Positions 7,114 to 14,893 of a stretch of DNA of 23,789 nucleotides are shown piece after piece. A model generated the notes under the pieces. The model was not told where the DNA came from. It saw only the letters and a list, made by a program, of their open reading frames with translations, and did not search any database. Each line of letters opens with the position of its first letter. Positions within the stretch are counted from its first letter, which is position 1. The stretch comes from RGIG2707 sp045600065 (GTDB lineage Bacteria; Bacillota; Clostridia; Peptostreptococcales; Anaerovoracaceae), in NCBI GenBank assembly GCA_045600065.1, contig JAZRXE010000071.1:1-23789 (forward strand), read 5' to 3'. The position numbers and the translations under genes are program-made.

Positions 7114-10100
7114 CTATTCCATCTCACCGTTTTCGGCGTAGTCATCTTCGTAGCTGTCCTTTACGTAGACATCTTCGGAAGCGACCTCCTCGCCGTCAGA
7201 ATCCAGCTCGGTAAAGCCCGATCCGGATAAGAAGAACTCACCGTCACTGCCCTTTCTGTCTTCGAACTCGATCATATTGATGTTGGCGGGTCCGTCGTAT
7301 TCACTGGTATCCTTCAGCTCGACTTCCTTGCCGTCCTCGTCCAGGACCTTAACGTCCAGAGACAGACTCTGCATTTCCTTAATGAGTACCTTGAAGGATT
7401 CGGGTATGCCGGGTTCGGGTATGTTCTCGTCCTTGACTATGGATTCGTAGGTCTTTACACGGCCGACCACGTCGTCGGACTTGACAGTCAGGATCTCCTG
7501 AAGCGTATAGGCTGCGCCATAGGCCTCAAGGGCCCACACCTCCATTTCGCCGAAGCGCTGTCCGCCGAACTGGGCCTTGCCTCCCAGAGGCTGCTGGGTA
7601 ACCAGAGAGTACGGGCCTGTGCTCCTGGCATGGATCTTGTCATCTACCAGATGGTGGAGCTTGAGCATGTACATGTAGCCCACGGTAACGGGATGATCGA
7701 ACCAGTCGCCTGTGCGTCCGTCTCTGAGCATCAGCTTGCCTGTTTCGGGATAGCCGCACTCTGTAAGCAGCTGTGTGATGTCGCTCTCATGGGCACCATC
7801 GAATACGGGTGTGGAGATGTACCAGCCCTTCTTCTTTGCTGCCAGACCCAGATGGACCTCCAGTACCTGTCCTATGTTCATACGGGAAGGTACGCCCAGA
7901 GGATTGAGCATTACCTGCAGCGGAGTGCCGTCTTCCATGAAGGGCATGTCCTCGATGGGCAGTATCCTGGAAATAACACCCTTGTTGCCGTGGCGTCCGG
8001 ACATCTTGTCGCCCACGTTGATCTTTCTCTTGGTCGCTATGTAGCAGCGAACCAGCTTGTTGACTCCGGGAGGCAGATCGTCGCCGTTTTCTCTGGAGAA
8101 GACCTTGACATCTACAACTATACCGGTTTCACCGTGAGGCACTCTCAGAGATGTGTCGCGGACCTCTCTGGCCTTTTCGCCGAATATAGCCCTCAGCAGG
8201 CGCTCCTCGGGAGTGAGCTCGGTCTCGCCCTTGGGAGTGACCTTTCCTACCAGTATGTCGGAGGAATCGACCTCTGCGCCCACTCTGATTATGCCTTCCT
8301 CGTCCAGATCCTTAAGAGCATCGTCGCCCACATTGGGGATATCTCTGGTGATCTCTTCGGGGCAAAGCTTGGTATCGCGGGCTTCGGTCTCGTATTTTTC
8401 TATATGAATGGAGGTGAGCACGTCGTCCATGAGCAGGCGCTCGTTGAGGATGACTGCGTCCTCGTAGTTATAGCCCTCCCAGGTCATAAAGCCTATGAGC
8501 AGGTTTCTGCCCAGAGCTATCTCGCCCATGTCCGTGGAAGGACCGTCGGCGATGACCTCTCCGGCCTCTATCTTTTCTCCGTGGTTTACGATGGGCTTCT
8601 GGTTCATGCAGGTGCCCTGGTTGGAGCGCTTGTACTTAAGAAGCTTGTATTCGTCCTTGAAGCCGTCTTCGGTCCTGATGACTATTCTGGTGGCGTCCAC
8701 AAATTCAACCACGCCGGCTCTCTTGGCCATGACCACGACGCCGGAATCTCTGGCTGCTGCGCCTTCAACGCCTGTGGCGACTATGGGTGCGTCCGCTACC
8801 AGCAGAGGCACTGCCTGACGCTGCATGTTGGAACCCATCAGGGCACGGTTTGCGTCATCATTTTCGAGGAAGGGTATCATTGCGGTGGCAATGGATACTA
8901 CCTGACGGGGAGAAACGTCCATATAGTCTACACGTTCTCTGTCGTAAAGATCGATTTCACCCAAAGCTCCTCTTGCAAGGACCTTCTGGTTCACGAAATG
9001 ACCCTCTGCATCAAGGGGCTCGTTTGCCTGGGCTATGATCAGAGTTTCCTCCTCGTCTGCCATCAGGTAATTTACGTCTCTGGATACTATTCCCGTATGC
9101 TTGTCAACCTTTCTGTAGGGAGTCTCGATGAAGCCGTACTGGTTGATCCTTCCGTATGTTGCAAGAGATCCGATCAGGCCGATGTTGGGACCTTCAGGAG
9201 TCTCGATGGGGCACATGCGTCCGTAGTGGGAGTGGTGTACATCGCGGACCTCGAATCCGGCACGCTCTCTGGACAGACCGCCGGGGCCCAGTGCGGAGAG
9301 CCTTCTCTTGTGGGTAAGCTCTGCCAGGGGGTTGGTCTGATCCATGAACTGTGACAGCTGGGAGGAACCGAAGAACTCCTTGATGGCTGCGGTCACGGGC
9401 CTGATATTGATCAGGTTGGAGGGTGTTGCGGCCTCGATATCCTGAATTGTCATCCTCTCTCTTACGACTCTTTCCATTCTGGAAAGGCCGATGCGGAACT
9501 GGTTCTGCAGCAGCTCGCCCACGGTTCTTAAGCGGCGGTTGCCCAGATGGTCGATGTCGTCGACCTGACCTATGCCGTCCACAAGGCCGAGCTCGTAGCT
9601 GACAGAAGCGATGATATCATCGAATATGATATGCTTGGGAGAGAGCACGTCCCTCTTGGAGTAGAGGAACTCGGCATAGCGCTTGTCCTCTGCGGCCTTC
9701 TTGGCCTTGCTCAGCTTTTCGTCTCCTTCTGTGCCGAAGGCTTCGGAATACTCTTCGTTTACAGCCTTGAAGGCAGGATAGAATACCTGGTCGGGAAGTC
9801 TGTAGGCTGCGGGGTCAAAATCCACATAGTCTGCCAGCTCTACGAAGTTGTTGCCTATGACCTTGACGGTCTTGTCTTCTTCGAACTTGCTGCAGACCAA
9901 TACATACTCGACGCCGGCGTTTTCTATTATCTTGGCAGCTTCGGTATCCAGTCTGGCGCCCTTTTCATAGATGATCTCACCGGTTTCGGGATGGATGACA
10001 TCATCAGCCAGGGTGCAGCCGGAGATACGGTTGCTCAGACCGAGCTTCTTGTTGTATTTATAACGTCCCACCTTGGCCAGATCATAGCGCTTGGCATCGA

Positions 10101-11001
10101 AGAACAAAGCCTCGATGAGCTCGTAGGCGCTGTCGAAGCTGGCAGGCTCGCCGGGACGCAGCTTTCTGTATATTTCCTTAAGGCCCTGCTCGAAATTGCT
10201 GCAGGTATCCTTTTCGAGGGTTATTCCCAGTCTCCCGTCGGATCCGAAAACCTCCAGAAGCTCGGCATTGGTGCCTTCGTAGAAGGTGGCTGCGGTCTGG
10301 GTCTTGTATTCCTGATAGCGGCGGACCTTCTTGCGTATGTCCTCATCGGTCATAGCGGGATTCTTTCTCTTTTCGGCGTCGACCTTTTCTTCTACGCCTC
10401 TGTAGGCCAGGGCACGGAGTATGCAGGTGATGGGCTGCTTTCTGGTGCGGTCTACGCGCACGGAAAGACCCAGATTTGCATCGGTTTCGTATTCGATCCA
10501 TGCGCCTCTGTTGGGGATGATCTGAGAAGAGAACAGCTGGTTGTTGGACTTATCCGTAGATACGGAAAAATAAGGGCCGGGGCTCCTGACGAGCTGAGTG
10601 ACTACTACACGCTCGGCGCCGTTGTAAATAAACGTACCCTTTTCGGTCATTATGGGGAAATCTCCCATAAAGACTTCCTGTTCCTTGACTTCGCCTGTCT
10701 CCTGATTGATCAGGCGGACCCGTACCTTCAGGGGTGCAGCATAGGTGGCATCGCGCTCCTTGCACTCTTCCTGGTCGTATTTAGTTTCATCGGAGATCGA
10801 GTGATCCACGAATTCAAGAGCAAGATTATCCGCATAGTCCCTGATAGGGGAAATATCCTCGAGAACTTCAGAAAGACCTTCCTTGATGAACCAATCATAG
10901 GAGGCCTTCTGTATATCCAAGAGGTGGGGCATGGGCATTACAGCATCGATCTTGGAGAAGCTCATGCGCTCAGTCTTGCCTATTTTTACGGGTTGGGGCA
11001 T
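7114..11001 (-). CDS. rpoB: RNA polymerase subunit beta
   Basis: This is the beta subunit of RNA polymerase, 1295 aa. It starts MPQPVKIGKTERMSFSKI after TATAAAGGAGGG. The rifampicin pocket (about residues 545-575, beginning GSSQLSQFMDQ) keeps Gln551, Asp554, His564 and Ser569, equivalent to E. coli Q513, D516, H526 and S531, so the visible genotype is rifampicin-sensitive. Conserved blocks GRMCPIETPEGPNIGLI, NVGDKMSGRHGNKGV and GGKAQFGGQRFGEMEVWALE are all present. After the usual end of the fold there is a tail of roughly 60 residues that is very rich in Asp and Glu. It is transcribed from its own promoter at 11052-11080 and by read-through from rplL. Confidence 0.98.
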   Translation of the reverse strand: MPQPVKIGKTERMSFSKIDAVMPMPHLLDIQKASYDWFIKEGLSEVLEDISPIRDYADNLALEFVDHSISDETKYDQEECKERDATYAAPLKVRVRLINQETGEVKEQEVFMGDFPIMTEKGTFIYNGAERVVVTQLVRSPGPYFSVSTDKSNNQLFSSQIIPNRGAWIEYETDANLGLSVRVDRTRKQPITCILRALAYRGVEEKVDAEKRKNPAMTDEDIRKKVRRYQEYKTQTAATFYEGTNAELLEVFGSDGRLGITLEKDTCSNFEQGLKEIYRKLRPGEPASFDSAYELIEALFFDAKRYDLAKVGRYKYNKKLGLSNRISGCTLADDVIHPETGEIIYEKGARLDTEAAKIIENAGVEYVLVCSKFEEDKTVKVIGNNFVELADYVDFDPAAYRLPDQVFYPAFKAVNEEYSEAFGTEGDEKLSKAKKAAEDKRYAEFLYSKRDVLSPKHIIFDDIIASVSYELGLVDGIGQVDDIDHLGNRRLRTVGELLQNQFRIGLSRMERVVRERMTIQDIEAATPSNLINIRPVTAAIKEFFGSSQLSQFMDQTNPLAELTHKRRLSALGPGGLSRERAGFEVRDVHHSHYGRMCPIETPEGPNIGLIGSLATYGRINQYGFIETPYRKVDKHTGIVSRDVNYLMADEEETLIIAQANEPLDAEGHFVNQKVLARGALGEIDLYDRERVDYMDVSPRQVVSIATAMIPFLENDDANRALMGSNMQRQAVPLLVADAPIVATGVEGAAARDSGVVVMAKRAGVVEFVDATRIVIRTEDGFKDEYKLLKYKRSNQGTCMNQKPIVNHGEKIEAGEVIADGPSTDMGEIALGRNLLIGFMTWEGYNYEDAVILNERLLMDDVLTSIHIEKYETEARDTKLCPEEITRDIPNVGDDALKDLDEEGIIRVGAEVDSSDILVGKVTPKGETELTPEERLLRAIFGEKAREVRDTSLRVPHGETGIVVDVKVFSRENGDDLPPGVNKLVRCYIATKRKINVGDKMSGRHGNKGVISRILPIEDMPFMEDGTPLQVMLNPLGVPSRMNIGQVLEVHLGLAAKKKGWYISTPVFDGAHESDITQLLTECGYPETGKLMLRDGRTGDWFDHPVTVGYMYMLKLHHLVDDKIHARSTGPYSLVTQQPLGGKAQFGGQRFGEMEVWALEAYGAAYTLQEILTVKSDDVVGRVKTYESIVKDENIPEPGIPESFKVLIKEMQSLSLDVKVLDEDGKEVELKDTSEYDGPANINMIEFEDRKGSDGEFFLSGSGFTELDSDGEEVASEDVYVKDSYEDDYAENGEME

Positions 11002-11051
11002 TCTTTTCCCTCCTTTATATATATGTAGACAACAATCTTAGGCAATATACT

Positions 11052-11080
11052 ATTTTATTTGTTTAACTACAAGCAGTCAA
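11052..11080 (-). promoter_or_regulatory. Promoter of rpoBC
   Basis: On the minus strand TTGACT (11075-11080) and TAAAAT (11052-11057) are separated by exactly 17 bp, a strong sigma-A-like promoter. It lies downstream of the rplL hairpin and about 50 bp upstream of the rpoB start, so the polymerase genes can be made independently of the ribosomal stalk genes. Confidence 0.75.
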
Positions 11081-11142
11081 GCAAAATTTTGCCGAAATTG
11101 TGTTTTTCCGAGTTTTTTGAAGGGCGTTGATAATAGCACCAA

Positions 11143-11171
11143 AAGGGTTGCCCGAAAAACGGACAACCCTT
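11143..11171 (-). terminator. Attenuator-like terminator between rplL and rpoB
   Basis: The minus-strand RNA after the rplL stop forms a 12-bp stem (11160-11171 with 11143-11154, one G-U pair) with a five-U loop. Only a short U-run follows. A stem this strong with a weak U-run suits partial termination, as is known between rplL and rpoB in other bacteria. Confidence 0.7.
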
Positions 11172-11193
11172 CTGTTAAATTCAAGCGTCGAAA

Positions 11194-11556
11194 CTACTTC
11201 AGCTCTACCTTTGCGCCTACTTCTTCCAGCTTTGCCTTCATATCGTTGGCTTCTGCGGTAGCAGCGTTTTCCTTTACTACGGAAGGAGCCTTGTCTACCA
11301 GTTCCTTTGCTTCCTTCAGGCCCAGACCGGTCAGTTCGCGAACGACCTTGATGACCTTGATCTTTTCTGCGCCTACTTCGGCCAGAACTACGTTGAATTC
11401 GTCCTTAACCTCTGCTTCTGCAGCGGGACCGGCTGCTGCTACTGCAACGGGAGCAGCTGCGGAAACTCCGAATTCCTCTTCGCAAGCCTTAACCAGCTCG
11501 TTCAGCTCGAGGATAGTCATACCCTTTATAGCTTCAATGATTTCTTCCTTAGTCAT
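11194..11556 (-). CDS. rplL: 50S ribosomal protein L7/L12
   Basis: This is the multicopy stalk protein that recruits translational GTPases, 120 aa. The N-terminal dimerisation domain (MTKEEIIEAIKGMTILELNELVKACEEEFGV) is followed by a hinge rich in Ala, Val and Pro (about residues 33-50). The C-terminal domain carries the conserved KIKVIKVVRELTGLGLKEAK segment and the final GAKVELK. CGGAGGA precedes the ATG. It lies 39 nt after rplJ, and a 12-bp hairpin follows its stop. L12 binds L10, and that complex is the expected regulator of the leader upstream of rplJ. Confidence 0.98.
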   Translation of the reverse strand: MTKEEIIEAIKGMTILELNELVKACEEEFGVSAAAPVAVAAAGPAAEAEVKDEFNVVLAEVGAEKIKVIKVVRELTGLGLKEAKELVDKAPSVVKENAATAEANDMKAKLEEVGAKVELK

Positions 11557-11595
11557 TTTTATATTCCTCCGAATAAAACCTGAGTTTGATATAGA

Positions 11596-12090
11596 TTATT
11601 CTGTTTTAGCATCTGCAATTGCCTGGAAGGTGCGGACCATCTTGCCCACGGGGCTCTGAATGCTGCCCATGAATTTGGCGATGAGTTCGTTTCTGGAAGG
11701 AATTGCGGCCAGGGCTTCTATACCCTTCTGATCGTAAAGAACGCCCTCTGCGACACCGGCCTTAAAGGCCATCTTGCCGTAGTCCTTGATGCATCCTGCG
11801 ATGACCTTTGCGGGTGTCACTGCATCTTCGTAGCTGATAGCCAGAGCACTGGGTCCCTTCAGGGAGTCCTTGAGGCCATCATACTTGGTGCCTTCAACTG
11901 CCTTAGCCATCAGAGTGTTCTTGTATACGGTGTAATCCACTCCGGCTTCACGGAGCTTCTTTCTCATTTCAGTAGCCTGTTCTACTGTTGTTCCCATGTA
12001 ATCGATCACGACTACGGATTCTGCCTTGTCGAGCTTAGCCTTGATCTCGTCGATTACAGCGCCTTTTAACTTAAGACTTTCTGCTGACAT
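11596..12090 (-). CDS. rplJ: 50S ribosomal protein L10
   Basis: L10 anchors L7/L12 dimers to 23S rRNA at the stalk base. The frame is open up to 12195, but the true start is the ATG at 12088-12090: it follows AAGGAGA and gives MSAESLKLKGAVIDEIKAKL, a proper L10 N-terminus, and 164 aa, close to the usual length. The upstream part of the frame is the structured L10 leader and is not coding. The conserved VVIDYMGTTVEQATEMRKKL and YKNTLMAKAVEG segments are present, and a C-terminal helix for L12 binding ends in MVRTFQAIADAKTE. It is expected to be autoregulated through the leader. Confidence 0.97.
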   Translation of the reverse strand: MSAESLKLKGAVIDEIKAKLDKAESVVVIDYMGTTVEQATEMRKKLREAGVDYTVYKNTLMAKAVEGTKYDGLKDSLKGPSALAISYEDAVTPAKVIAGCIKDYGKMAFKAGVAEGVLYDQKGIEALAAIPSRNELIAKFMGSIQSPVGKMVRTFQAIADAKTE

Positions 12091-12095
12091 TTTTC

Positions 12096-12215
12096 TCCTT
12101 TCCGGCTTTCTGTTAAGAAAGCCTTTTCGGTGTGACTGAAAAGGCTCTGATTTATGAATCGTAACCTCGGCTGGATATTGAGGGCTTGCGCCCACCTGCT
12201 GTCTACAGTCCTATA
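12096..12215 (-). ncRNA. L10 leader (rplJL autoregulatory RNA)
   Basis: The gap between rplA and rplJ contains, on the minus strand, GTAGACAGCAGGTGGGCGC then CAATATCCAGCCGAGGT (about 12164-12206). This matches the known Firmicutes L10 leader, in which L10 bound to L12 recognises a kink-turn. Downstream are two stems that share bases. Stem A pairs 12138-12146 with 12120-12128. Stem B pairs 12117-12123 with 12104-12110 and ends just before the ribosome binding site. They cannot both form, which suits a switch that controls rplJL expression. Confidence 0.8.
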
Positions 12216-12251
12216 TTCTGTGTTAAGTTGCGATCCGGCCTTTTGCCTGGC

Positions 12252-12947
12252 TTAGCTCAGCTTGGTGGGGTTGAGCTTGATTCCGGGGCCCATGGTGGTT
12301 GCGATGACGCAGCTCTTGATGTACTGGCCCTTTGCTGCTGCAGGCTTAGCTTTGATAATGGCATCCAGCAGTGCCTGATAGTTCTCCTGGAGCTTTTCAG
12401 GTCCGAAAGATACCTTACCGATCTGTGCGTGAACGATGTTCGACTTGTCGAGACGATACTCTACCTTACCGGCCTTGATGTCGTTGAGTGCGCTCTCAAT
12501 GTTCATGGTAACGGTGCCGGACTTGGGGTTAGGCATAAGACCCTTGGGGCCCAGGACTCTACCGAGCTTACCTACAACACCCATCATGTCGGGAGTAGCT
12601 ACTACTGCGTCGAAGTCGAACCAGTTCTCAGTCTGGATCTTCTGTGCCAGCTCTTCAGCTCCTACATAGTCAGCGCCTGCTGCCTCTGCCTCGTGAGCCT
12701 TGTCGCCCTTTGCGAATACCAGTACCTTAACGGTCTTGCCGGTTCCGTGGGGGAGTACGATAGCTCCTCTGATCTGCTGGTCTGCGTGTCTTCCGTCGAG
12801 GCCCATTCTGAAGTGAGCTTCTACGGTCTCATCGAAGTTTGCGGTGGCAGTCTGGGGGATCAGCTTGAAAGCGTCCTCTAAATCGTACTGCTCGCTCTTG
12901 TCGAAGAGCTTTGCCGCATCCTGATACTTTTTGCCTCTCTTAGGCAT
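12252..12947 (-). CDS. rplA: 50S ribosomal protein L1
   Basis: L1 forms the mobile L1 stalk that moves deacylated tRNA from the E site, and in many bacteria it represses its own operon. The protein is 231 aa, normal length, with MPKRGKKYQDAAKLFDK at the start and the diagnostic MMGVVGKLGRVLGPKGLMPN block (about residues 120-139) followed by PKSGTVT. The RNA-binding segment NFDETVEAHFRMGLD is intact. CAAGGAGGT precedes the ATG. It lies 46 nt after rplK, and that gap can fold into a two-stem hairpin with an asymmetric internal loop. Confidence 0.98.
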   Translation of the reverse strand: MPKRGKKYQDAAKLFDKSEQYDLEDAFKLIPQTATANFDETVEAHFRMGLDGRHADQQIRGAIVLPHGTGKTVKVLVFAKGDKAHEAEAAGADYVGAEELAQKIQTENWFDFDAVVATPDMMGVVGKLGRVLGPKGLMPNPKSGTVTMNIESALNDIKAGKVEYRLDKSNIVHAQIGKVSFGPEKLQENYQALLDAIIKAKPAAAKGQYIKSCVIATTMGPGIKLNPTKLS

Positions 12948-12960
12948 GTTTTACCTCCTT

Positions 12961-12990
12961 GTGGTACTGACGGCGCTCTGCGCCTCCCAC
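12961..12990 (-). promoter_or_regulatory. Two-stem hairpin between rplK and rplA
   Basis: On the minus strand GTGG (12987-12990) can pair with CCAC (12961-12964). Inside it GGCGC (12980-12984) pairs with GCGCC (12972-12976) around an AGA loop. The two stems are separated by a 2-nt against 7-nt asymmetric loop. L1 binds two-stem RNAs with an asymmetric loop, so this could be an L1 target, but I could not match it to the L1 consensus with certainty. Confidence 0.35.
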
Positions 12991-12993
12991 TGA

Positions 12994-13425
12994 TTAATCC
13001 TGGACAAGAATGCCCATGCTTCTGGCCGTTCCCTTGATCATCTCTGTAGCAGTATCCAAGTTTGCTGCGTTCAGATCCGGCATCTTGGTCTGTGCGATCT
13101 GGCGGGCCTGCTCGGTGGTGATGGTTCCGACCTTCTTCTTGTTAGGTTCTCCTGAAGCCTTGTCAAGGCCTGCTGCCTTCTTGATAAGAACTGCTGCGGG
13201 AGGAGTCTTAGTGATGAAGGTGAAGGACTTGTCGGCATAAACAGTGATCACAACGGGGATAACGAGTCCCTGATCCTTCTGATCTGCTGTTCTGGAGTTG
13301 AACTGCTTGCAGAAGTCCATGATATTGATGCCCTTCTGGCCGAGTGCGGGTCCTACGGGAGGTGCAGGAGTTGCTGCGCCTGCGGCGATCTGCAGTTTAA
13401 CATAACCTTCGATTTTCTTTGCCAT
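12994..13425 (-). CDS. rplK: 50S ribosomal protein L11
   Basis: L11 binds the GTPase-associated centre of 23S rRNA and is needed for the stringent response and thiostrepton sensitivity. The protein is 143 aa. Its N-terminal domain has the proline-rich ATPAPPVGPALGQKGINIMDF (about residues 19-39). The C-terminal RNA-binding domain ends in the conserved IKGTARSMGILVQD region. The ATG follows AGAAAGGAGAAAC. It lies 51 nt downstream of nusG with a small hairpin in between, and 46 nt upstream of rplA. Confidence 0.98.
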   Translation of the reverse strand: MAKKIEGYVKLQIAAGAATPAPPVGPALGQKGINIMDFCKQFNSRTADQKDQGLVIPVVITVYADKSFTFITKTPPAAVLIKKAAGLDKASGEPNKKKVGTITTEQARQIAQTKMPDLNAANLDTATEMIKGTARSMGILVQD

Positions 13426-13442
13426 AGCTGTTTCTCCTTTCT

Positions 13443-13457
13443 ACGAAGCGGCTTCGT
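13443..13457 (-). promoter_or_regulatory. Small hairpin before the rplK ribosome binding site
   Basis: ACGAAGC (minus-strand 13457-13451) and GCTTCGT (13449-13443) flank one central base, allowing a 6-bp stem with a three-base loop. It ends a few bases before AAGGAG of rplK. No U-run follows, so it is not a terminator. A role in L11-L1 control is possible but unproven. Confidence 0.35.
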
Positions 13458-13476
13458 TATTTTATATAAAGTTGTG

Positions 13477-14112
13477 TTAATTCATTTTGTCGACCTGGTC
13501 GAATTCCAGCTGGACGGGGGTCGCCCTTCCAAACATATCCACCTTGGTCTTGAGGGTATGCCTTTCGGCGTTGACCTCCTCTACAAGGCCGCTGAAGCCC
13601 TTGAAGGGGCCGGAAATGATCTTGACTATATCTCCGGGCTTGATGTCGAGAACGATAACGGTCTTCTCGATCCCCAGTCTTCTGACTTCCTCGTCGGTAA
13701 GGGGAATGGGCTCTGAGCCCTGGCCCACAAAGCCGGTGACGCCCTGAGTGTTTCTGACCAGATACCAGGATTCGTTGGTGACTATCATCTTTACGATGAC
13801 ATAACCGGGAAATATCTTCCTGGTCTTGACCTGGCGCTGATTATCCTTGAACTCCACCTTTTCCTCAGTGGGAACAATGACCTGCAGCACAAGATCCTGC
13901 ATGCCTCTGTTTTCTACCAGCTTCTCCAGATTTACCTTTACCTTGTTCTCGTGACCGGAATAGGTATGCACCACATACCAGTGAGGCTCCTTGCTCCTGT
14001 TGCGGAAATCCTCGGGAGCTTCGTCTCTCTCCTGGGCGAGGGATGCGCTGATCTCTTCCTGACGAGCTTCAAGATCTGCAGATTCGCTGTACTGAATCTC
14101 TTTTTCAGACAT
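13477..14112 (-). CDS. nusG: Transcription elongation/antitermination factor NusG
   Basis: NusG binds RNA polymerase through its N-terminal domain and modulates pausing, termination and coupling. The protein is 211 aa. It has an acidic extension of about 42 residues, then the NGN domain starting PHWYVVHTYSGHENKVKVNL (from residue 43). The GYVIVKM and RNTQGVTGFVG motifs follow, and then the KOW domain (about 157-211) with IKPGDIVKIISGPFKGFSG. The extension is longer than in many NusG proteins. The ATG is preceded by TAGGAG, whose TAG is the stop codon of secE, so the two genes are tightly coupled (8-nt gap). Confidence 0.97.
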   Translation of the reverse strand: MSEKEIQYSESADLEARQEEISASLAQERDEAPEDFRNRSKEPHWYVVHTYSGHENKVKVNLEKLVENRGMQDLVLQVIVPTEEKVEFKDNQRQVKTRKIFPGYVIVKMIVTNESWYLVRNTQGVTGFVGQGSEPIPLTDEEVRRLGIEKTVIVLDIKPGDIVKIISGPFKGFSGLVEEVNAERHTLKTKVDMFGRATPVQLEFDQVDKMN

Positions 14113-14120
14113 GTCGGCTC

Positions 14121-14339
14121 CTATAATGTAATATTAAGCACCTGTCCGAGCAGGGCAAGGAATGCGGTATCCAGGACCCAGAACAGCAGGGCGAATACGG
14201 CGCAGACTACCAGAACTACCGCGGTGTAGCGGGAGGTTTCCTTCTTGGTAGGCCATACGACCTTCTTCATCTCTGTTCTGACGCCCTTCAGATATTCCTT
14301 GAAGCTGCTTTTTTTGGTGTCAGCATTGGTGTTTGCCAT
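14121..14339 (-). CDS. secE: Preprotein translocase subunit SecE
   Basis: SecE is the small essential clamp subunit of the SecYEG channel in the cytoplasmic membrane. The protein is 72 aa, the short single-span form usual in Gram-positives. A charged cytoplasmic region contains the family motif FKEYLKGVRTEMKKVVWPTKKE (about residues 13-34). One hydrophobic segment follows (about 39-66). It lies between rpmG (21-nt gap) and nusG (8-nt gap), its conserved position. Confidence 0.95.
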   Translation of the reverse strand: MANTNADTKKSSFKEYLKGVRTEMKKVVWPTKKETSRYTAVVLVVCAVFALLFWVLDTAFLALLGQVLNITL

Positions 14340-14360
14340 CTGAGTGAATTCCTTTCCGGA

Positions 14361-14522
14361 TTACTTGGTCTCTCTGTGCAGGGTCTGCTTCTTGCAGAAC
14401 GGGCAATACTTGTTGAGTTCAAGCTTCTCAGAGTTGTTTCTCTTGTTCTTGGTGGTGTTGTAGTTTCTCTGCTTGCATTCAGAGCAGGACAGGGTAACTT
14501 TGACTCTTACTTCATTAGCCAT
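14361..14522 (-). CDS. rpmG: 50S ribosomal protein L33, zinc-binding type
   Basis: This 53-residue ORF lies between the superoperon promoter and secE. It translates to MANEVRVKVTLSCSECKQRN and continues to a C-terminal LHRETK. Two CxxC pairs (Cys13/Cys16 and Cys40/Cys43) form the zinc ribbon of the C+ form of L33. CGGAGGA precedes the ATG. L33 next to secE-nusG is a common arrangement. Some Firmicutes carry a second, cysteine-free L33 that replaces this one under zinc shortage; none is in this window. Confidence 0.95.
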   Translation of the reverse strand: MANEVRVKVTLSCSECKQRNYNTTKNKRNNSEKLELNKYCPFCKKQTLHRETK

Positions 14523-14610
14523 TTGATTTCCTCCGATATGTTTACGTTTGCACGTATTTCCAGCGCATTAAATACGCAATGCCCTTTGTACGGCATAGCG
14601 ATACTCAATA

Positions 14611-14639
14611 AAAGTATCACATTAAGGTGTGCAAGTCAA
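14611..14639 (-). promoter_or_regulatory. Promoter of the rpmG-secE-nusG-rplKAJL operon
   Basis: On the minus strand TTGACT (14634-14639) and TACTTT (14611-14616) are separated by 17 bp. It lies about 90 bp upstream of rpmG, downstream of the terminator of the ABC operon, and is the first promoter of the 13-gene cluster. The predicted leader is about 80 nt. Confidence 0.75.
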
Positions 14640-14824
14640 TCAAAAAAGAAGCAAAAAATACCGAAATTATCCGGAAGCTGCAGCCCCTTTTACCGGCACC
14701 CTCTCTGCGGCGCATCTGCGGTGTTTTCTCGCTGAAGATCATGCCCTGCGCTGTCCACACGCGCCGGGAAAGCAGGCCGTAATGCCCGCCCGGGGTCGAT
14801 CGGAAGCTCCCCGCATGCTCCGGC
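14640..14824. other. Intergenic stretch without a recognisable gene
   Basis: Between the terminator of the ABC operon and the rpmG promoter there is a GC-rich stretch. Short open frames run through on both strands, but none has a convincing ribosome binding site or a recognisable product. The plus-strand frame runs through the terminator and the repeat beyond it. I see no tRNA-like fold. Confidence 0.5.
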
Positions 14825-14830
14825 AATTAA

Positions 14831-14852
14831 AAAGACCCCTGCTTGGGTCTTT
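14831..14852 (-). terminator. Intrinsic terminator of the sigma/ABC operon
   Basis: On the minus strand AAAGACCC (14852-14845), a 6-nt loop and GGGTCTTT (14838-14831) form an 8-bp stem followed by more Ts (five in a row counting the end of the stem). It lies about 140 nt after the permease stop and before the rpmG promoter, so it separates the two operons. Confidence 0.75.
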
Positions 14853-14893
14853 AGTAAGGATATACCGTTTTGCTCCGGATTGCAAGAGGTTTG

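Noticed and set aside
7630..9354. 574-codon plus-strand open frame opposite rpoB
   Set aside because: It is antisense to conserved rpoB. Long antisense frames arise from the codon bias of such genes.
9547..11028. 493-codon plus-strand open frame opposite the start of rpoB
   Set aside because: It is antisense to rpoB and runs into the rpoB promoter region, with no start signals.
12091..12195. N-terminal extension of L10
   Set aside because: This part is the structured L10 leader. The ATG at 12090 has the ribosome binding site and the correct L10 start.
13458..13500. Internal promoter before rplK (TCGACA and an AT-rich box)
   Set aside because: The possible -10 boxes match poorly at 17-19 bp spacing, and the gene is already served by the upstream promoter.
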